64,000 bases of DNA from Glaciecola sp964195425 (lineage in GTDB: Bacteria > Pseudomonadota > Gammaproteobacteria > Enterobacterales > Alteromonadaceae), in contig CAXMOM010000034.1 of assembly GCA_964195425.1 (NCBI GenBank), positions 4,585 through 68,584 on the forward strand. Reading direction: 5' to 3'. Made by a program: the position numbers and the translations under genes. Every line of letters begins with the position of its first letter. The first letter of the stretch is position 1. Below, one piece after another: positions 1 to 8,358 of this stretch. Below the pieces are notes generated by a model. The model was not told the origin of the DNA, did not search any database, and saw nothing but the letters and a program-made list of their open reading frames with translations.

Positions 1-942
1 TTGTTTAACCCTATACTTGAGCAAGAAGTTAGCGAAGCACGCGGCGAATTGGCCCAGCAGCAAGCGCAGCGTGAAGCGTTTAAGTATGAACAACAAAGCG
101 AGCGATTAAATTATCAAGGTCGTATTGCGGATATCGAAGCCGAAATTGAAAAAGCACAACTTGAACTATCGGTATATGAAGAGTTAAGGGGCTTGGGTGT
201 CTCTTCAAAAATAGAGTTGCAACGAGCAAAATTGGCAGTGAAGCAAGAGTCGAGTCGCTTAGCGTTTGAAAAAGAAAAGTATATACAATTCATTCAAATG
301 CAGGGCTATCAATTAACACAGCGTGACATCACGATTACTCAACAAGGATCACAAGTTGCTTTACTAGAAAAACAATTGGACGACATGCAGGTAAAAGCAG
401 GTATTACAGGTTCATTGCAAACATTAGAAGTTGAACTTGGACAAAGTGTTCAGTTAGGTGAATCGATTGCAAAAGTAGGCAGCGATGATGAATTAATCGC
501 CCGCATTCGTTTACCACAACAACAAGCGGATCAAATTGACATTGGTGCCAAGGTAAGTATAGATACCCAAAAAGGCATGATCAGTGGGCACATTTCTCGT
601 ATTGAAAGCGTAGTAACCAATGGTTCTGTATTAGCCGAAGCAATACTTGACGGTACTTTAACCTCAAACGCTCGACCTTCTTTAGCCATCTCAGCACACG
701 TTTTTGTTAAGCATCAAACTGACGCTGTATATATTCCACAAGTGGCAGGTTTGCGTCCGCGCAGTAAGCAATCGATATTCGTTCGCACAAATGCCAACAC
801 CCTAAAGCAAAGAGAGATTAGTTTTGGTGAGTTGTCACATGGCAATATAATCATTAACCAAGGTTTAGTATTGGGTGAAGAAATCGTGAGTTCAGACACC
901 AGTAAATACAATAAATTCAGACAATTATCACTTACAGAATAA
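1..942 (+). CDS. HlyD/MacA-type periplasmic adaptor of an ABC exporter (5' end outside window)
   Basis: This is the C-terminal 313 residues of a membrane-fusion adaptor; the reading frame is open at base 1, so the true start and the membrane anchor lie upstream. Visible residues 1-125 are rich in Glu, Gln, Lys and Leu in heptad-like order, the usual long hairpin coiled coil. Next comes a lipoyl/barrel-sandwich half (VKAGITGSLQTLEVELGQSV, about 131-150), then a beta-barrel segment. Such adaptors bridge an inner-membrane ABC permease to an outer-membrane channel. The ABC ATPase and permease genes follow after only 20 bp, so the three form one export operon. The substrate cannot be told from the sequence. 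The family call is firm; the exact start is unknown. Confidence 0.85.
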   Translation: MFNPILEQEVSEARGELAQQQAQREAFKYEQQSERLNYQGRIADIEAEIEKAQLELSVYEELRGLGVSSKIELQRAKLAVKQESSRLAFEKEKYIQFIQMQGYQLTQRDITITQQGSQVALLEKQLDDMQVKAGITGSLQTLEVELGQSVQLGESIAKVGSDDELIARIRLPQQQADQIDIGAKVSIDTQKGMISGHISRIESVVTNGSVLAEAILDGTLTSNARPSLAISAHVFVKHQTDAVYIPQVAGLRPRSKQSIFVRTNANTLKQREISFGELSHGNIIINQGLVLGEEIVSSDTSKYNKFRQLSLTE

Positions 943-962
943 ACCATAAAAAGGAAAATATC

Positions 963-1658
963 ATGAACAAAGTCGTTGAAATGAACAACATTCATAAACG
1001 CTATGATGGCCAGCAAGTAGAAACCCATGCACTACAAGGTATCTCGTTAGAAATCAATAAAGGTGAATTTGTTGCTATAACCGGTCCGTCAGGTTGTGGT
1101 AAATCTACCCTACTTGCCATTATGGGCTTGATGGACTCCGCCAGCGAAGGTGATTATAAGCTAGCAAACATTAATACCTCTGGACTAAAAGTTGACCAGC
1201 GCACACAAATTCGTAACGAGCATATTGGTTATGTTTTTCAGTCATTTAACCTGATTGACAACCTTACAGTGTTTGAAAATGTCGCTTTACCTCTTGAACA
1301 TCGCGGTACAGGTATAATGGAAATAAAACAACGTGTTGAAGAGGTTTTAACGCAAGTAGACATGTTGCATCGTCAAAACTACCGCCCTAATCAACTATCA
1401 GGTGGCCAGCAACAACGTATTGCCATTGCACGCGCTTTAGTGGGTAAGCCCGATTTGATTTTAGTGGACGAACCAACCGGTAACCTAGACAGTAAAAATG
1501 GGGATCAGGTAATTGCGCTACTTGAGCAGCTCAACAAGAATGGCTCAACCATTGTAATGGTAACGCATGATAGCCGTTATTCACGCTGTGCCAATAGACA
1601 AATTCAACTATTAGATGGTCAAATTGTTATTGAACAACAATTGAAGGGGGTCGCATGA
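963..1658 (+). CDS. ABC exporter ATP-binding protein, MacB/LolD-type
   Basis: A 231-residue stand-alone nucleotide-binding domain that would power the permease encoded next. Walker A is GPSGCGKST at residues 41-49. The signature is LSGGQQQRIAIARAL, directly followed by Walker B (LILVDEPTGNLDS), and the switch histidine is in VTHD. Length and motif wording match the MacB/LolD (FtsE-like) class that works with FtsX-fold permeases, not importers. An AAAAGGAAAATATC stretch just before the ATG supplies the ribosome site. The stop overlaps the permease start by four bases, so the two proteins are translationally coupled. Macrolide, peptide or lipoprotein export are all possible for this class; none is shown here. 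Confidence 0.93.
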   Translation: MNKVVEMNNIHKRYDGQQVETHALQGISLEINKGEFVAITGPSGCGKSTLLAIMGLMDSASEGDYKLANINTSGLKVDQRTQIRNEHIGYVFQSFNLIDNLTVFENVALPLEHRGTGIMEIKQRVEEVLTQVDMLHRQNYRPNQLSGGQQQRIAIARALVGKPDLILVDEPTGNLDSKNGDQVIALLEQLNKNGSTIVMVTHDSRYSRCANRQIQLLDGQIVIEQQLKGVA

Positions 1659-4150
1659 GTTTGATCAAAAAAGCCTTATTTAATGGTGTAGCAAGAGTAT
1701 TCTCGCTACCCAGATTAAGTATTCCGTTGATCTTAACCTTAGGCTTAACCCTGGGGGCAGTTTTAAGTGTCATCGCCATTTCATCCACCCTATTATATCA
1801 ACCATTACAAGGGGTCAAAAACGAAAACACCTTACAAACATTTGAGTACCGATTCAAAATGTCAGAAAGTTTAAGTGTTTCATACTGGAACATGAACCGT
1901 TTGGTCGCGTTTAGTGAGCGTTTTGCTGATATGGGTGAATGGGCTGGTATTGCCCCAAATGATCAAGATGTTTCGATTAATGAAACTATTTATGCTACGA
2001 CAGGCTATAACGCTTCCAATAATATTTTAGATATTTTGGGTGCAAAACTTTTGTTAGGTGACGATGTGACTATGGCATCGCCGTCCAAATATGTGTGGAT
2101 ATCTGAATCATTATGGCAATCAGCCTACGGCGGTGTTAAATCTGTACTGGGTAAGCAACTAGACGCAAATAATCAGAATTACATCATCGCAGGGGTTATT
2201 GAAGATGTGATGGCGATTAGCAGTAATCAAGAGATTTTGCATCAGCAAGTGTGGTTTATTAGCGACTTAAACGAAATAAAAGCACAAAGTGATGATATCG
2301 GTAATATCAGTAATGAAATTGACTACTTAATTCTTAAAAGTCCTAGTGGCCAAGCAATACTGCCAACACTGGCACAAACCGATGAATGGTTAGTTGATTA
2401 CATTACACAAAATGCTGAAAGCGAAAACCTTCAAATGTTTTTAGGCTTTCTATCAAGTACTAACAAAGAAGTGATTTCAGAAGGTTATCGCAGTAATATG
2501 TTAGGCGAAACCAAAGGCTTGATCATCGCGTTATTCGCCGCCGTTATTGGTTTGTTATTAATGGCTACCTTAAATTTATTAAATTTATTTATTGCCCATT
2601 ATCAAGGTCGTACTAAAGAATTTGCTATTCAAATCAGTTTGGGTGCCAGTTTATTAAAAGTTAGAACCTTGGTGTTATTGGAAAACTTACCCAGCTTTTT
2701 GTTAGCCGCAATTACTGGCTTCTTAGTCGCTGGATGGGCATTAAAGAGTTTACCGCTCATTGCCGGCGACAGTCTGCCAATGATTGATGCCATAGGCATC
2801 AATACCACTACCATAATTGCCTCAGGTGCGATTATCTTGTTACTAAGCGTTTTATTTAGCGCTTTAGCCTTAGTCGACATAGATAAAAATGCCTTAATAA
2901 ACAACTTAAATAGCAGTGGTAAAGGTATACAAGCACAAAGCAATCAGTGGTTAAGCCGTGTGCTTATGGTGGTACAACTATCTATCGCTTCGGTGTTACT
3001 CACCGCATCGGTGATGATCACCGTGCAAAGCTACCAATCCGTTTACCAAGACTTAGGTTACGAGCTTGGCAATGGCTACAATGTCACTGTAAACATTGCC
3101 GATGACGAATACCTTACTCAATTAAGAGATAGGGATGAGTATCAAGACAGTGAAATAAAAACCTTATTAGCCGACGTTAGTGCCCTTATAGAAAATAAAG
3201 TGACAGATAGTCATGTGGTTATTCCAGATTTTGCACCCATGACAGACTCACTGCAAGTGCGTGTTTTTCAAGATCAAGAAAATAATGGTGCCCGCGTTAC
3301 GTACCAGGTTAGAAGTTTAAGCAGTGACTTTTTCAGTGCCTTTAACATTGAAATGCTAGCGGGTGCTAATTTGTCGCAAGCGCAAATAGATAATAACGAA
3401 GAGCGTATTGTGATTGATGAAAACATGGCAAAATCGATGTTCCCGAATTTAAGCAATGATGAAATTATCGGTAAAACGATAAGATTGAGTCGGTCTGCCG
3501 AGCGTCCGCTGCTTATCATTACCGGTATTGTTGCCAATACCATTAGTCGAACGGGTATGGCTGCTCCTTTAAGGTTACCTGCGGTATATTCACACCGTAT
3601 TGATGCAGCCAGTAATTTACAGTTTACCGTAATGATGCCTGAAGGAAAAAGCATGTCTGCGGAAATGATTGACGCTGAACTGAAGCGCCAATTTCCACGT
3701 TTAACCAACTTACAAGTTAGCCCGTTGACAGACTTTTGGGAGCAACAAACCTTAAATCAACGAGTCAGTTTATGGATAGTACTTGCGATGACAGGTTTGA
3801 CTTTGTTTCTTGCGGCAATCGGTGTAGCGGGTTTAACACAAATGACAACTAATCATCGTAAATATGAATTAGCGGTACGCATGGCAACAGGTGCTAAACA
3901 AATGAAGCTGGTAAGCTTTATATTAAAAGACGCGCTATGGATGTTAGTTGTAGGTTTAGGACTAGGTTTTATTGTCTCTGTATTGAGTTATCAACAATTA
4001 GCACAACACTTAGATATGTTGCCCAGTTTTAACTGGTTGGCAATGTCACTACTTGATATTGGCTTAATCGTAATCGTTATCCTTTCAGTCATTATGCCGG
4101 CATGGCGGGTTATTAGCGCTGACCCAATGCAAGCATTACGTCAGGAATAG
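1655..4150 (+). CDS. FtsX-fold ABC exporter permease, duplicated (831 aa)
   Basis: Large inner-membrane permease in which two FtsX/MacB-like halves are joined. Hydrophobic segments lie at about residues 20-45, 285-312, 340-365, 385-410, 433-458, 705-725, 760-785 and 800-822. Two large extracytoplasmic MacB-PCD-type domains fall between them (about 50-280 and 465-700). MacB itself has about 650 residues and four membrane helices, so this is the longer, fused type often annotated as an antimicrobial-peptide ABC permease. The gene overlaps the ATPase gene and ends 89 bp before a two-component system. I infer a mechanotransmission exporter, probably of a peptide or a cell-envelope molecule. No substrate marker is visible. 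Confidence 0.88.
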   Translation: MSLIKKALFNGVARVFSLPRLSIPLILTLGLTLGAVLSVIAISSTLLYQPLQGVKNENTLQTFEYRFKMSESLSVSYWNMNRLVAFSERFADMGEWAGIAPNDQDVSINETIYATTGYNASNNILDILGAKLLLGDDVTMASPSKYVWISESLWQSAYGGVKSVLGKQLDANNQNYIIAGVIEDVMAISSNQEILHQQVWFISDLNEIKAQSDDIGNISNEIDYLILKSPSGQAILPTLAQTDEWLVDYITQNAESENLQMFLGFLSSTNKEVISEGYRSNMLGETKGLIIALFAAVIGLLLMATLNLLNLFIAHYQGRTKEFAIQISLGASLLKVRTLVLLENLPSFLLAAITGFLVAGWALKSLPLIAGDSLPMIDAIGINTTTIIASGAIILLLSVLFSALALVDIDKNALINNLNSSGKGIQAQSNQWLSRVLMVVQLSIASVLLTASVMITVQSYQSVYQDLGYELGNGYNVTVNIADDEYLTQLRDRDEYQDSEIKTLLADVSALIENKVTDSHVVIPDFAPMTDSLQVRVFQDQENNGARVTYQVRSLSSDFFSAFNIEMLAGANLSQAQIDNNEERIVIDENMAKSMFPNLSNDEIIGKTIRLSRSAERPLLIITGIVANTISRTGMAAPLRLPAVYSHRIDAASNLQFTVMMPEGKSMSAEMIDAELKRQFPRLTNLQVSPLTDFWEQQTLNQRVSLWIVLAMTGLTLFLAAIGVAGLTQMTTNHRKYELAVRMATGAKQMKLVSFILKDALWMLVVGLGLGFIVSVLSYQQLAQHLDMLPSFNWLAMSLLDIGLIVIVILSVIMPAWRVISADPMQALRQE

Positions 4151-4164
4151 TCGCTTAACGCTTC

Positions 4165-4193
4165 TTAATAACGTAGATTTAATCTAATATAAT
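4165..4193 (+). promoter_or_regulatory. Probable sigma-70 promoter for the regulator/kinase pair
   Basis: TTAATA (4165-4170) and TATAAT (4188-4193) are separated by 17 bp, a perfect -10 and a 4/6 -35. Transcription would start near 4200. The leader that follows contains an imperfect inverted repeat, ATAGAAG-GCG (about 4194-4203) against CGC-TTTCTTCTAT (up to about 4230), which could fold in the transcript. The site lets the regulator and kinase be made independently of the exporter operon. It is read by eye only. Confidence 0.5.
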
Positions 4194-4251
4194 GAAATAG
4201 AAGGCGGTTTTTTGATCGCTTTCTTCTATAAAAAATGGCATGGAGATCTAC

Positions 4252-5610
4252 TTGAACTCAAATAAAGCAACCATATTAGTAGCTGATGACGATGATGATA
4301 TTCGCTTAGCGCTCGAGCTATTGCTAATGGCAGAAGGTTATCAGATTATCGAAGCAGACAATGCTAAAGATGTCATGATAAAGGCGACCCATCAGCAACC
4401 CGATTTAATTTTGTTGGATATGAACTTCAGCCGAGATACCACTAGTGGTCAGGAAGGGCTTGATATTCTTTCACAGCTCAAACTACATAATATTCCGGTT
4501 ATTTTAATGACCGCTTGGGGCTCAATTGAACTTGCCGTGAAGGGTTTACAGCAAGGCGCTAATGACTTTATTGAGAAGCCCTGGAATAAATTAAAACTGC
4601 TCAACATTATTAAGCAACAACTGAGTTTTTCCCGTATCAAAGATGAACACCAAGGTTATCGTCAATTACTGGCCCAAGAAGATAATAAACCTTGGGTTTG
4701 TGAGTCTGCCAGCATGCTTGCTATCGAACAACTCATTAAGCAAATTGCCCCTACTGACGCCAATGTGCTTATTTTAGGCGAAAATGGTACTGGCAAGTCA
4801 CTATTAGCCGAACGAATCCATCAATTATCAAGCCGCCAGTCATCGCCTTTTATAGCTGTCAATATGGCAGCTATTCCTGAAAGCTTATTTGAAAGTGAGC
4901 TATTCGGTCATCAAAAAGGGGCCTTTACTGACGCGAAGCAAAATCGTGTTGGTCGATTTCAGTTAGCCAATCAAGGTAGTTTGTTTTTTGATGAAATTGG
5001 CTCTTTGCCGTTATCCTTGCAACCCAAACTTTTGCGGGTGTTAGAAGCAGGACAATATGAAGTACTGGGATCTAGTCAAACTCAAACCACCAATGTTAGA
5101 CTCATTAGTGCGACAAATGCTGATTTAAATCAGCTAGTGGCAGAAAAAGAGTTCAGACAAGATCTGCTTTATCGTTTAAATACACTCGTGATCACGATAC
5201 CGCCATTACGTGAACGTTTAGAAGACATTCAAGCTTTAGCTGAAAATTTTATCGTTCAATTTTGTGCTAAATATCACAAGGCTAGGCTAAGTCTCAGCCA
5301 AGACGCCATTGACAAGCTAAAACGTCATCGGTGGCCAGGCAATATTCGAGAGTTAAGCCACACCATAGAGCGTGCTGTGCTGTTGGCAGTGAGCAATAAA
5401 ATATCAGCACAACAATTACTGTTAGATATTGCTGACACCGTCTCAAATGCTTTGGAGTTACAACCACTTGAACAGGCTGAAAGGCAGCTAATCGAAAAAG
5501 CGATGACGGTTACCTTTGGTCAAGTGATTGAAGCGGCAAAACTATTAGATATTTCCCGTAATGCACTTTATCGCAGGTTAGAGAAGTTTGGCATTAAATA
5601 TGAGTCATGA
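4252..5610 (+). CDS. Sigma-54-dependent response regulator (NtrC family) of the exporter locus
   Basis: The order is receiver, AAA+ and Fis-type DNA-binding domains, about 452 residues. The receiver has the acidic DDDDD cluster, phosphoacceptor Asp in LILLDMNF (residue 60 counted from the ATG at 4240), Thr in LMTAW and Lys in EKPW. Walker A GENGTGKS is at about residues 180-187 in the same count. The sigma-54 contact loop reads GAFTDA (227-232) instead of the usual GAFTGA. The C-terminal helix-turn-helix is DISRNALYRRLEKFGI. The TTG at 4252 is preferred because TGGAG sits six bases before it; the ATG at 4240 has no ribosome site. The likely target is the sigma-54 promoter of the upstream exporter operon, which would lie outside the window. 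Confidence 0.9.
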   Translation: MNSNKATILVADDDDDIRLALELLLMAEGYQIIEADNAKDVMIKATHQQPDLILLDMNFSRDTTSGQEGLDILSQLKLHNIPVILMTAWGSIELAVKGLQQGANDFIEKPWNKLKLLNIIKQQLSFSRIKDEHQGYRQLLAQEDNKPWVCESASMLAIEQLIKQIAPTDANVLILGENGTGKSLLAERIHQLSSRQSSPFIAVNMAAIPESLFESELFGHQKGAFTDAKQNRVGRFQLANQGSLFFDEIGSLPLSLQPKLLRVLEAGQYEVLGSSQTQTTNVRLISATNADLNQLVAEKEFRQDLLYRLNTLVITIPPLRERLEDIQALAENFIVQFCAKYHKARLSLSQDAIDKLKRHRWPGNIRELSHTIERAVLLAVSNKISAQQLLLDIADTVSNALELQPLEQAERQLIEKAMTVTFGQVIEAAKLLDISRNALYRRLEKFGIKYES

Positions 5611-6859
5611 AAAATGGCTAGTGGGGGGGGTATTCTTTACCGTCGCTATAATTTTATCGTTAGTTGCGGCATTAACTTGGAGCCTAGGGTGGACTACCTT
5701 AACCATTGCTACCTTGCTGTTTTTAATATTATACCCCTTGGCGTGGTTAGCATTGAAAGCTTATCAGTTTTGGTGCCTTAGTATTATGCAGCTCACCACC
5801 TATACCCAAATGTTGAGAGAGGGTGAACAAAATCTGCGTTTTAAAAAACAGCATAAGGACAACTTACTGCTAGAACTGCAAAATGAAATTAGCTTACTCG
5901 TTCATGAAAAGTCAGACAAAAATCAAAAAAATAAAACGGTAGGAACCTTACTCACTAATATTTTAGATGCGTGGTCTGTGCCGGTTTGCTTATTTGATCA
6001 CAAGCTTCAATTACGCTATCGCAATAATTCAATGAATGAGATACTGCAGCAACCTATGCTGATAGGCACCTATGCAAAAGATTTAGGTTTTCATTTAGAC
6101 GAGAATAATTTTTCTCACCCCATTTATGATGATAAATGGCAGTGCCAAAGTATTCGCTACGTGCAACAAGGTAAAGACAACTGGTTATTTACTGCCATCG
6201 ATATTTCACAATTATTAAATAAAAACCAAAGCACCACGCAAAACAACTTAATTAGAGTGTTAGGCCACGAATTACGAAACTCGCTTACACCTATGAGTTC
6301 GTTGGCAGATACTTTGTTATGTAGTGAGGTGTTAAATGAGGCACAAACAAGAAAAGTATTAAGGCGTATTCAACAACGTAGTGACCGTTTAATGACCTTT
6401 ATTGAGCAATACAGTCAATTATCTCAATTACCCCCAGCACAAGCTAAGTGGTTTGATTTTTCTGAAATATTAGTGGAAGCAAAAGCCATGATAAATGAAA
6501 ACTGCGAAGTGCAATTTCAAGGAAATAACCAATGCTATGGCGACGCTAATCAAGTGGCACAAGTACTCATAAATGTACTAAAAAATGCCCAAGAGGCATG
6601 TATCGAGCCTAGCTGTAAGGTAAATATCACACTGTATTCCATCAACAATGAGCAGGTCATTGAAATAACCGACAACGGCCCGGGCTTTGCCAACTTAGAT
6701 AATGTATTAACGCCTTTTTACACTACCAAAACGTCTGGTTCTGGCATTGGACTATCGCTGTGTGCTGAAATTACGCGTAATCATCAGGGGCAAATATCAG
6801 TGAGTAATATGACCGAGGGCGGTGCTAAAATATGCATGACATGGCCAAGCGCTAAATAA
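5600..6859 (+). CDS. Membrane sensor histidine kinase, partner of the adjacent NtrC-type regulator
   Basis: A 419-residue kinase. Two hydrophobic segments near residues 8-30 and 35-55 anchor it, with almost no periplasmic loop between them, so it probably senses an intramembrane or transporter-derived signal. A coiled-coil and PAS-like stretch follows (about 115-205). The phosphoacceptor His is residue 223 in the H-box LGHELRNSLTP. N (VLINVLKNAQEA), G1 (ITDNGPGF) and G2 (GSGIGLSL) boxes are intact. The ATG at 5600 is chosen over the in-frame TTG at 5588, and overlaps the regulator gene by 11 bp. Tight coupling to the regulator and closeness to the exporter suggest that flux or substrate controls the operon, as in other exporter-linked kinases. 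Confidence 0.9.
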   Translation: MSHEKWLVGGVFFTVAIILSLVAALTWSLGWTTLTIATLLFLILYPLAWLALKAYQFWCLSIMQLTTYTQMLREGEQNLRFKKQHKDNLLLELQNEISLLVHEKSDKNQKNKTVGTLLTNILDAWSVPVCLFDHKLQLRYRNNSMNEILQQPMLIGTYAKDLGFHLDENNFSHPIYDDKWQCQSIRYVQQGKDNWLFTAIDISQLLNKNQSTTQNNLIRVLGHELRNSLTPMSSLADTLLCSEVLNEAQTRKVLRRIQQRSDRLMTFIEQYSQLSQLPPAQAKWFDFSEILVEAKAMINENCEVQFQGNNQCYGDANQVAQVLINVLKNAQEACIEPSCKVNITLYSINNEQVIEITDNGPGFANLDNVLTPFYTTKTSGSGIGLSLCAEITRNHQGQISVSNMTEGGAKICMTWPSAK

Positions 6860-6864
6860 AATTA

Positions 6865-7086
6865 TTGGGCTATGCAAATAGCAGGAAGCCTCGGTATCAA
6901 GGGAAAAAGGTGTTTACCTTACAAACCTTACCCGTGACCAGTGAGGGTGAATATGGACAGTTAGCCAACACATCTGGTTTTTCATTACATGCTGCCACTT
7001 CATTTCGAGAGATATCCGCTAAGGCCAATAAGCCTGACAAACTAGAAAGACTGTGCCTTAAGCCCCCAGTCGAAATCTTGTTGTGA
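6865..7086 (+). pseudogene. Remnant of an IS91-type transposase
   Basis: The 73-codon open stretch includes the run GFSLHA, then AKANKPDKLERLC. In IS91-family transposases a GFSLHA-type motif is followed shortly by a K-x-E-R-L-x-R-L-C-R-Y segment. The similarity stops at ERLC and the rest (LKPPVEILL) is out of family, so only an internal fragment survives. No terminal repeats or catalytic YxxxY part are visible. It starts just after the kinase stop and marks the beginning of a decayed accessory patch. The identification rests on remembered family motifs and is moderate. Confidence 0.6.
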
Positions 7087-7131
7087 AGTGCCGACCAGTG
7101 AAGCGAAAAATTATTTGAAAGTGCTAGACAT

Positions 7132-7272
7132 ATGATTTGCGAGGGCAGCTTAATACAAATCTTAGATCGGGAATTTAGCTTGGACCAAATAGCCGATGCT
7201 CATCGCTATATTGAGACTGACCGTAAGAAGGGAAATCTGGCTCTAATTAACGACCTCGTCCCCAACGATTAA
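7132..7272 (+). pseudogene. C-terminal stub of a zinc-type alcohol dehydrogenase/quinone oxidoreductase
   Basis: A 46-codon frame ends with ILDREFSLDQIADAHRYIE followed by a Lys-Lys-Gly-Asn tail. This is the typical end of MDR-superfamily NAD(P)H quinone reductases, where the last helix reads A-D-A-H-R-x-x-E and is followed by G-K-x-V/L-L. Nothing of the cofactor or catalytic domain precedes it; an in-frame stop lies at 7099-7101. It is a broken relic, probably left by a deletion or insertion event. It could be transcribed but would make no functional enzyme. Confidence 0.6.
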
Positions 7273-7465
7273 TGGTGACGAATCTATTTATATTTTTACA
7301 AGCTCTTAATACGCCATTTTACGGTTTGTTATCGCTGACTCTGTACTATAAAAAATATAAAGCGATACGCTACAACACAAAACAAGACACTTTAACTAAA
7401 GATACTTACAGCGAAGCTATCTATCATTAGTTCACCATATACCTTGATAATTAATTGAGAACAAA
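7273..7465. other. Intergenic, no gene recognised
   Basis: AT-rich stretch between the dehydrogenase stub and the beta-lactamase-like relic. No open frame of note, no hairpin followed by a T run and no clear promoter were seen. Together with 7087-7131 it belongs to the scrambled zone between two remnants. Confidence 0.5.
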
Positions 7466-8291
7466 ATGAATAATTTACCTTTAGCATTTCGAACTTCTAA
7501 AATAATAGCGCTAGTGCTTTGCAGCATAATCGTAATGACAGGATGCGGCAGCGGAAGTGGTGAACAAATATCGGATCCCTTACCAACAAGACCAACAACA
7601 GGTCAAGTTGGTGATGGTAACTTAGAACAAATTGTAGAATATATTCGAATTAACGAGGGTTTGCCCGCTTTGGCAGCGGTTTTGGTACATGACGGACAAA
7701 TTATCGAAATGGCCGCAACAGGGTCACGTGCAATTAACACCTGTACTTCAGGAAGCGTTAGACTACCAAGCACCCAAAATGGACACGATCACATTAAACG
7801 ATACGCAACGAAACCGTTGGCGTGGTCGTTATGATTTTAGTGCAGACAAAGCATTAAAAATATTTGAGCAAGCTGGCGAGTTAAAAATGGAAATTACCGA
7901 GTGGGTTTTATCCGATCTTTACCCCGTTTCAGCTAACGAAATGCTAACCGATGTTAGTGGGCTAAGGCTAAGAAAATTGGCAAACGGAACATTAATCTTA
8001 GTACAACATGGCAATGAAGTCAGAACGCTTGAAGAGCTCACCAAGCAACAATTAAAACCATTAGAGTTGTTGATCTCAGGTCAGTTTTCCCTAGCTAAAG
8101 CATCGTATAAGGAACTGCATCTTAAAAGCCCCTTATTACTCTCTATACGGGGTAACAGTTTGGGCATTTTAGCTTCACATGTAAGAGTCCGGCATGGCGA
8201 TCCCAAGTTATATGAGCAGTTACGCGAAATTGCCATCACTCTTTATGGTGAGCACATTGTCAGTTGGGACGCAGAGGCTGCTGAGATATGA
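7466..8291 (+). pseudogene. Serine beta-lactamase/penicillin-binding-like lipoprotein gene with core deletion
   Basis: The first frame (7466-7834) begins with a lipoprotein signal peptide (lipobox MTGC, Cys27), then GNLEQIVEYIR and LPALAAVLVHDG, the start of class-C-type serine hydrolases. After TGSRAI (about 7730) the sense passes to another frame, which runs on to 8291. It encodes a C-terminal domain beginning LNDTQRNRWRGRYDF, as seen after the hydrolase domain in such proteins. The SxxK, YxN and HxG catalytic parts, some 300 residues, are absent. A deletion with a frameshift is the simplest reading. The second frame alone could start at the ATG at 7689, but it lacks a signal peptide. The gene is not expected to give an active enzyme. 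Confidence 0.65.
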
Positions 8292-8358
8292 GGCGTGAAC
8301 ATTATTAATATTAAGACGGCGTTAGCTGCGTATCACTATTTAATTTATTGGAGTACAT

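Noticed and set aside
3274..3708. 144-codon minus-strand frame opposite the permease gene
   Set aside because: Lies wholly inside a well-supported gene on the other strand; its codons reflect the complement of the real gene. The same holds for the long antisense frames opposite flgF, fliF, fliM and others.
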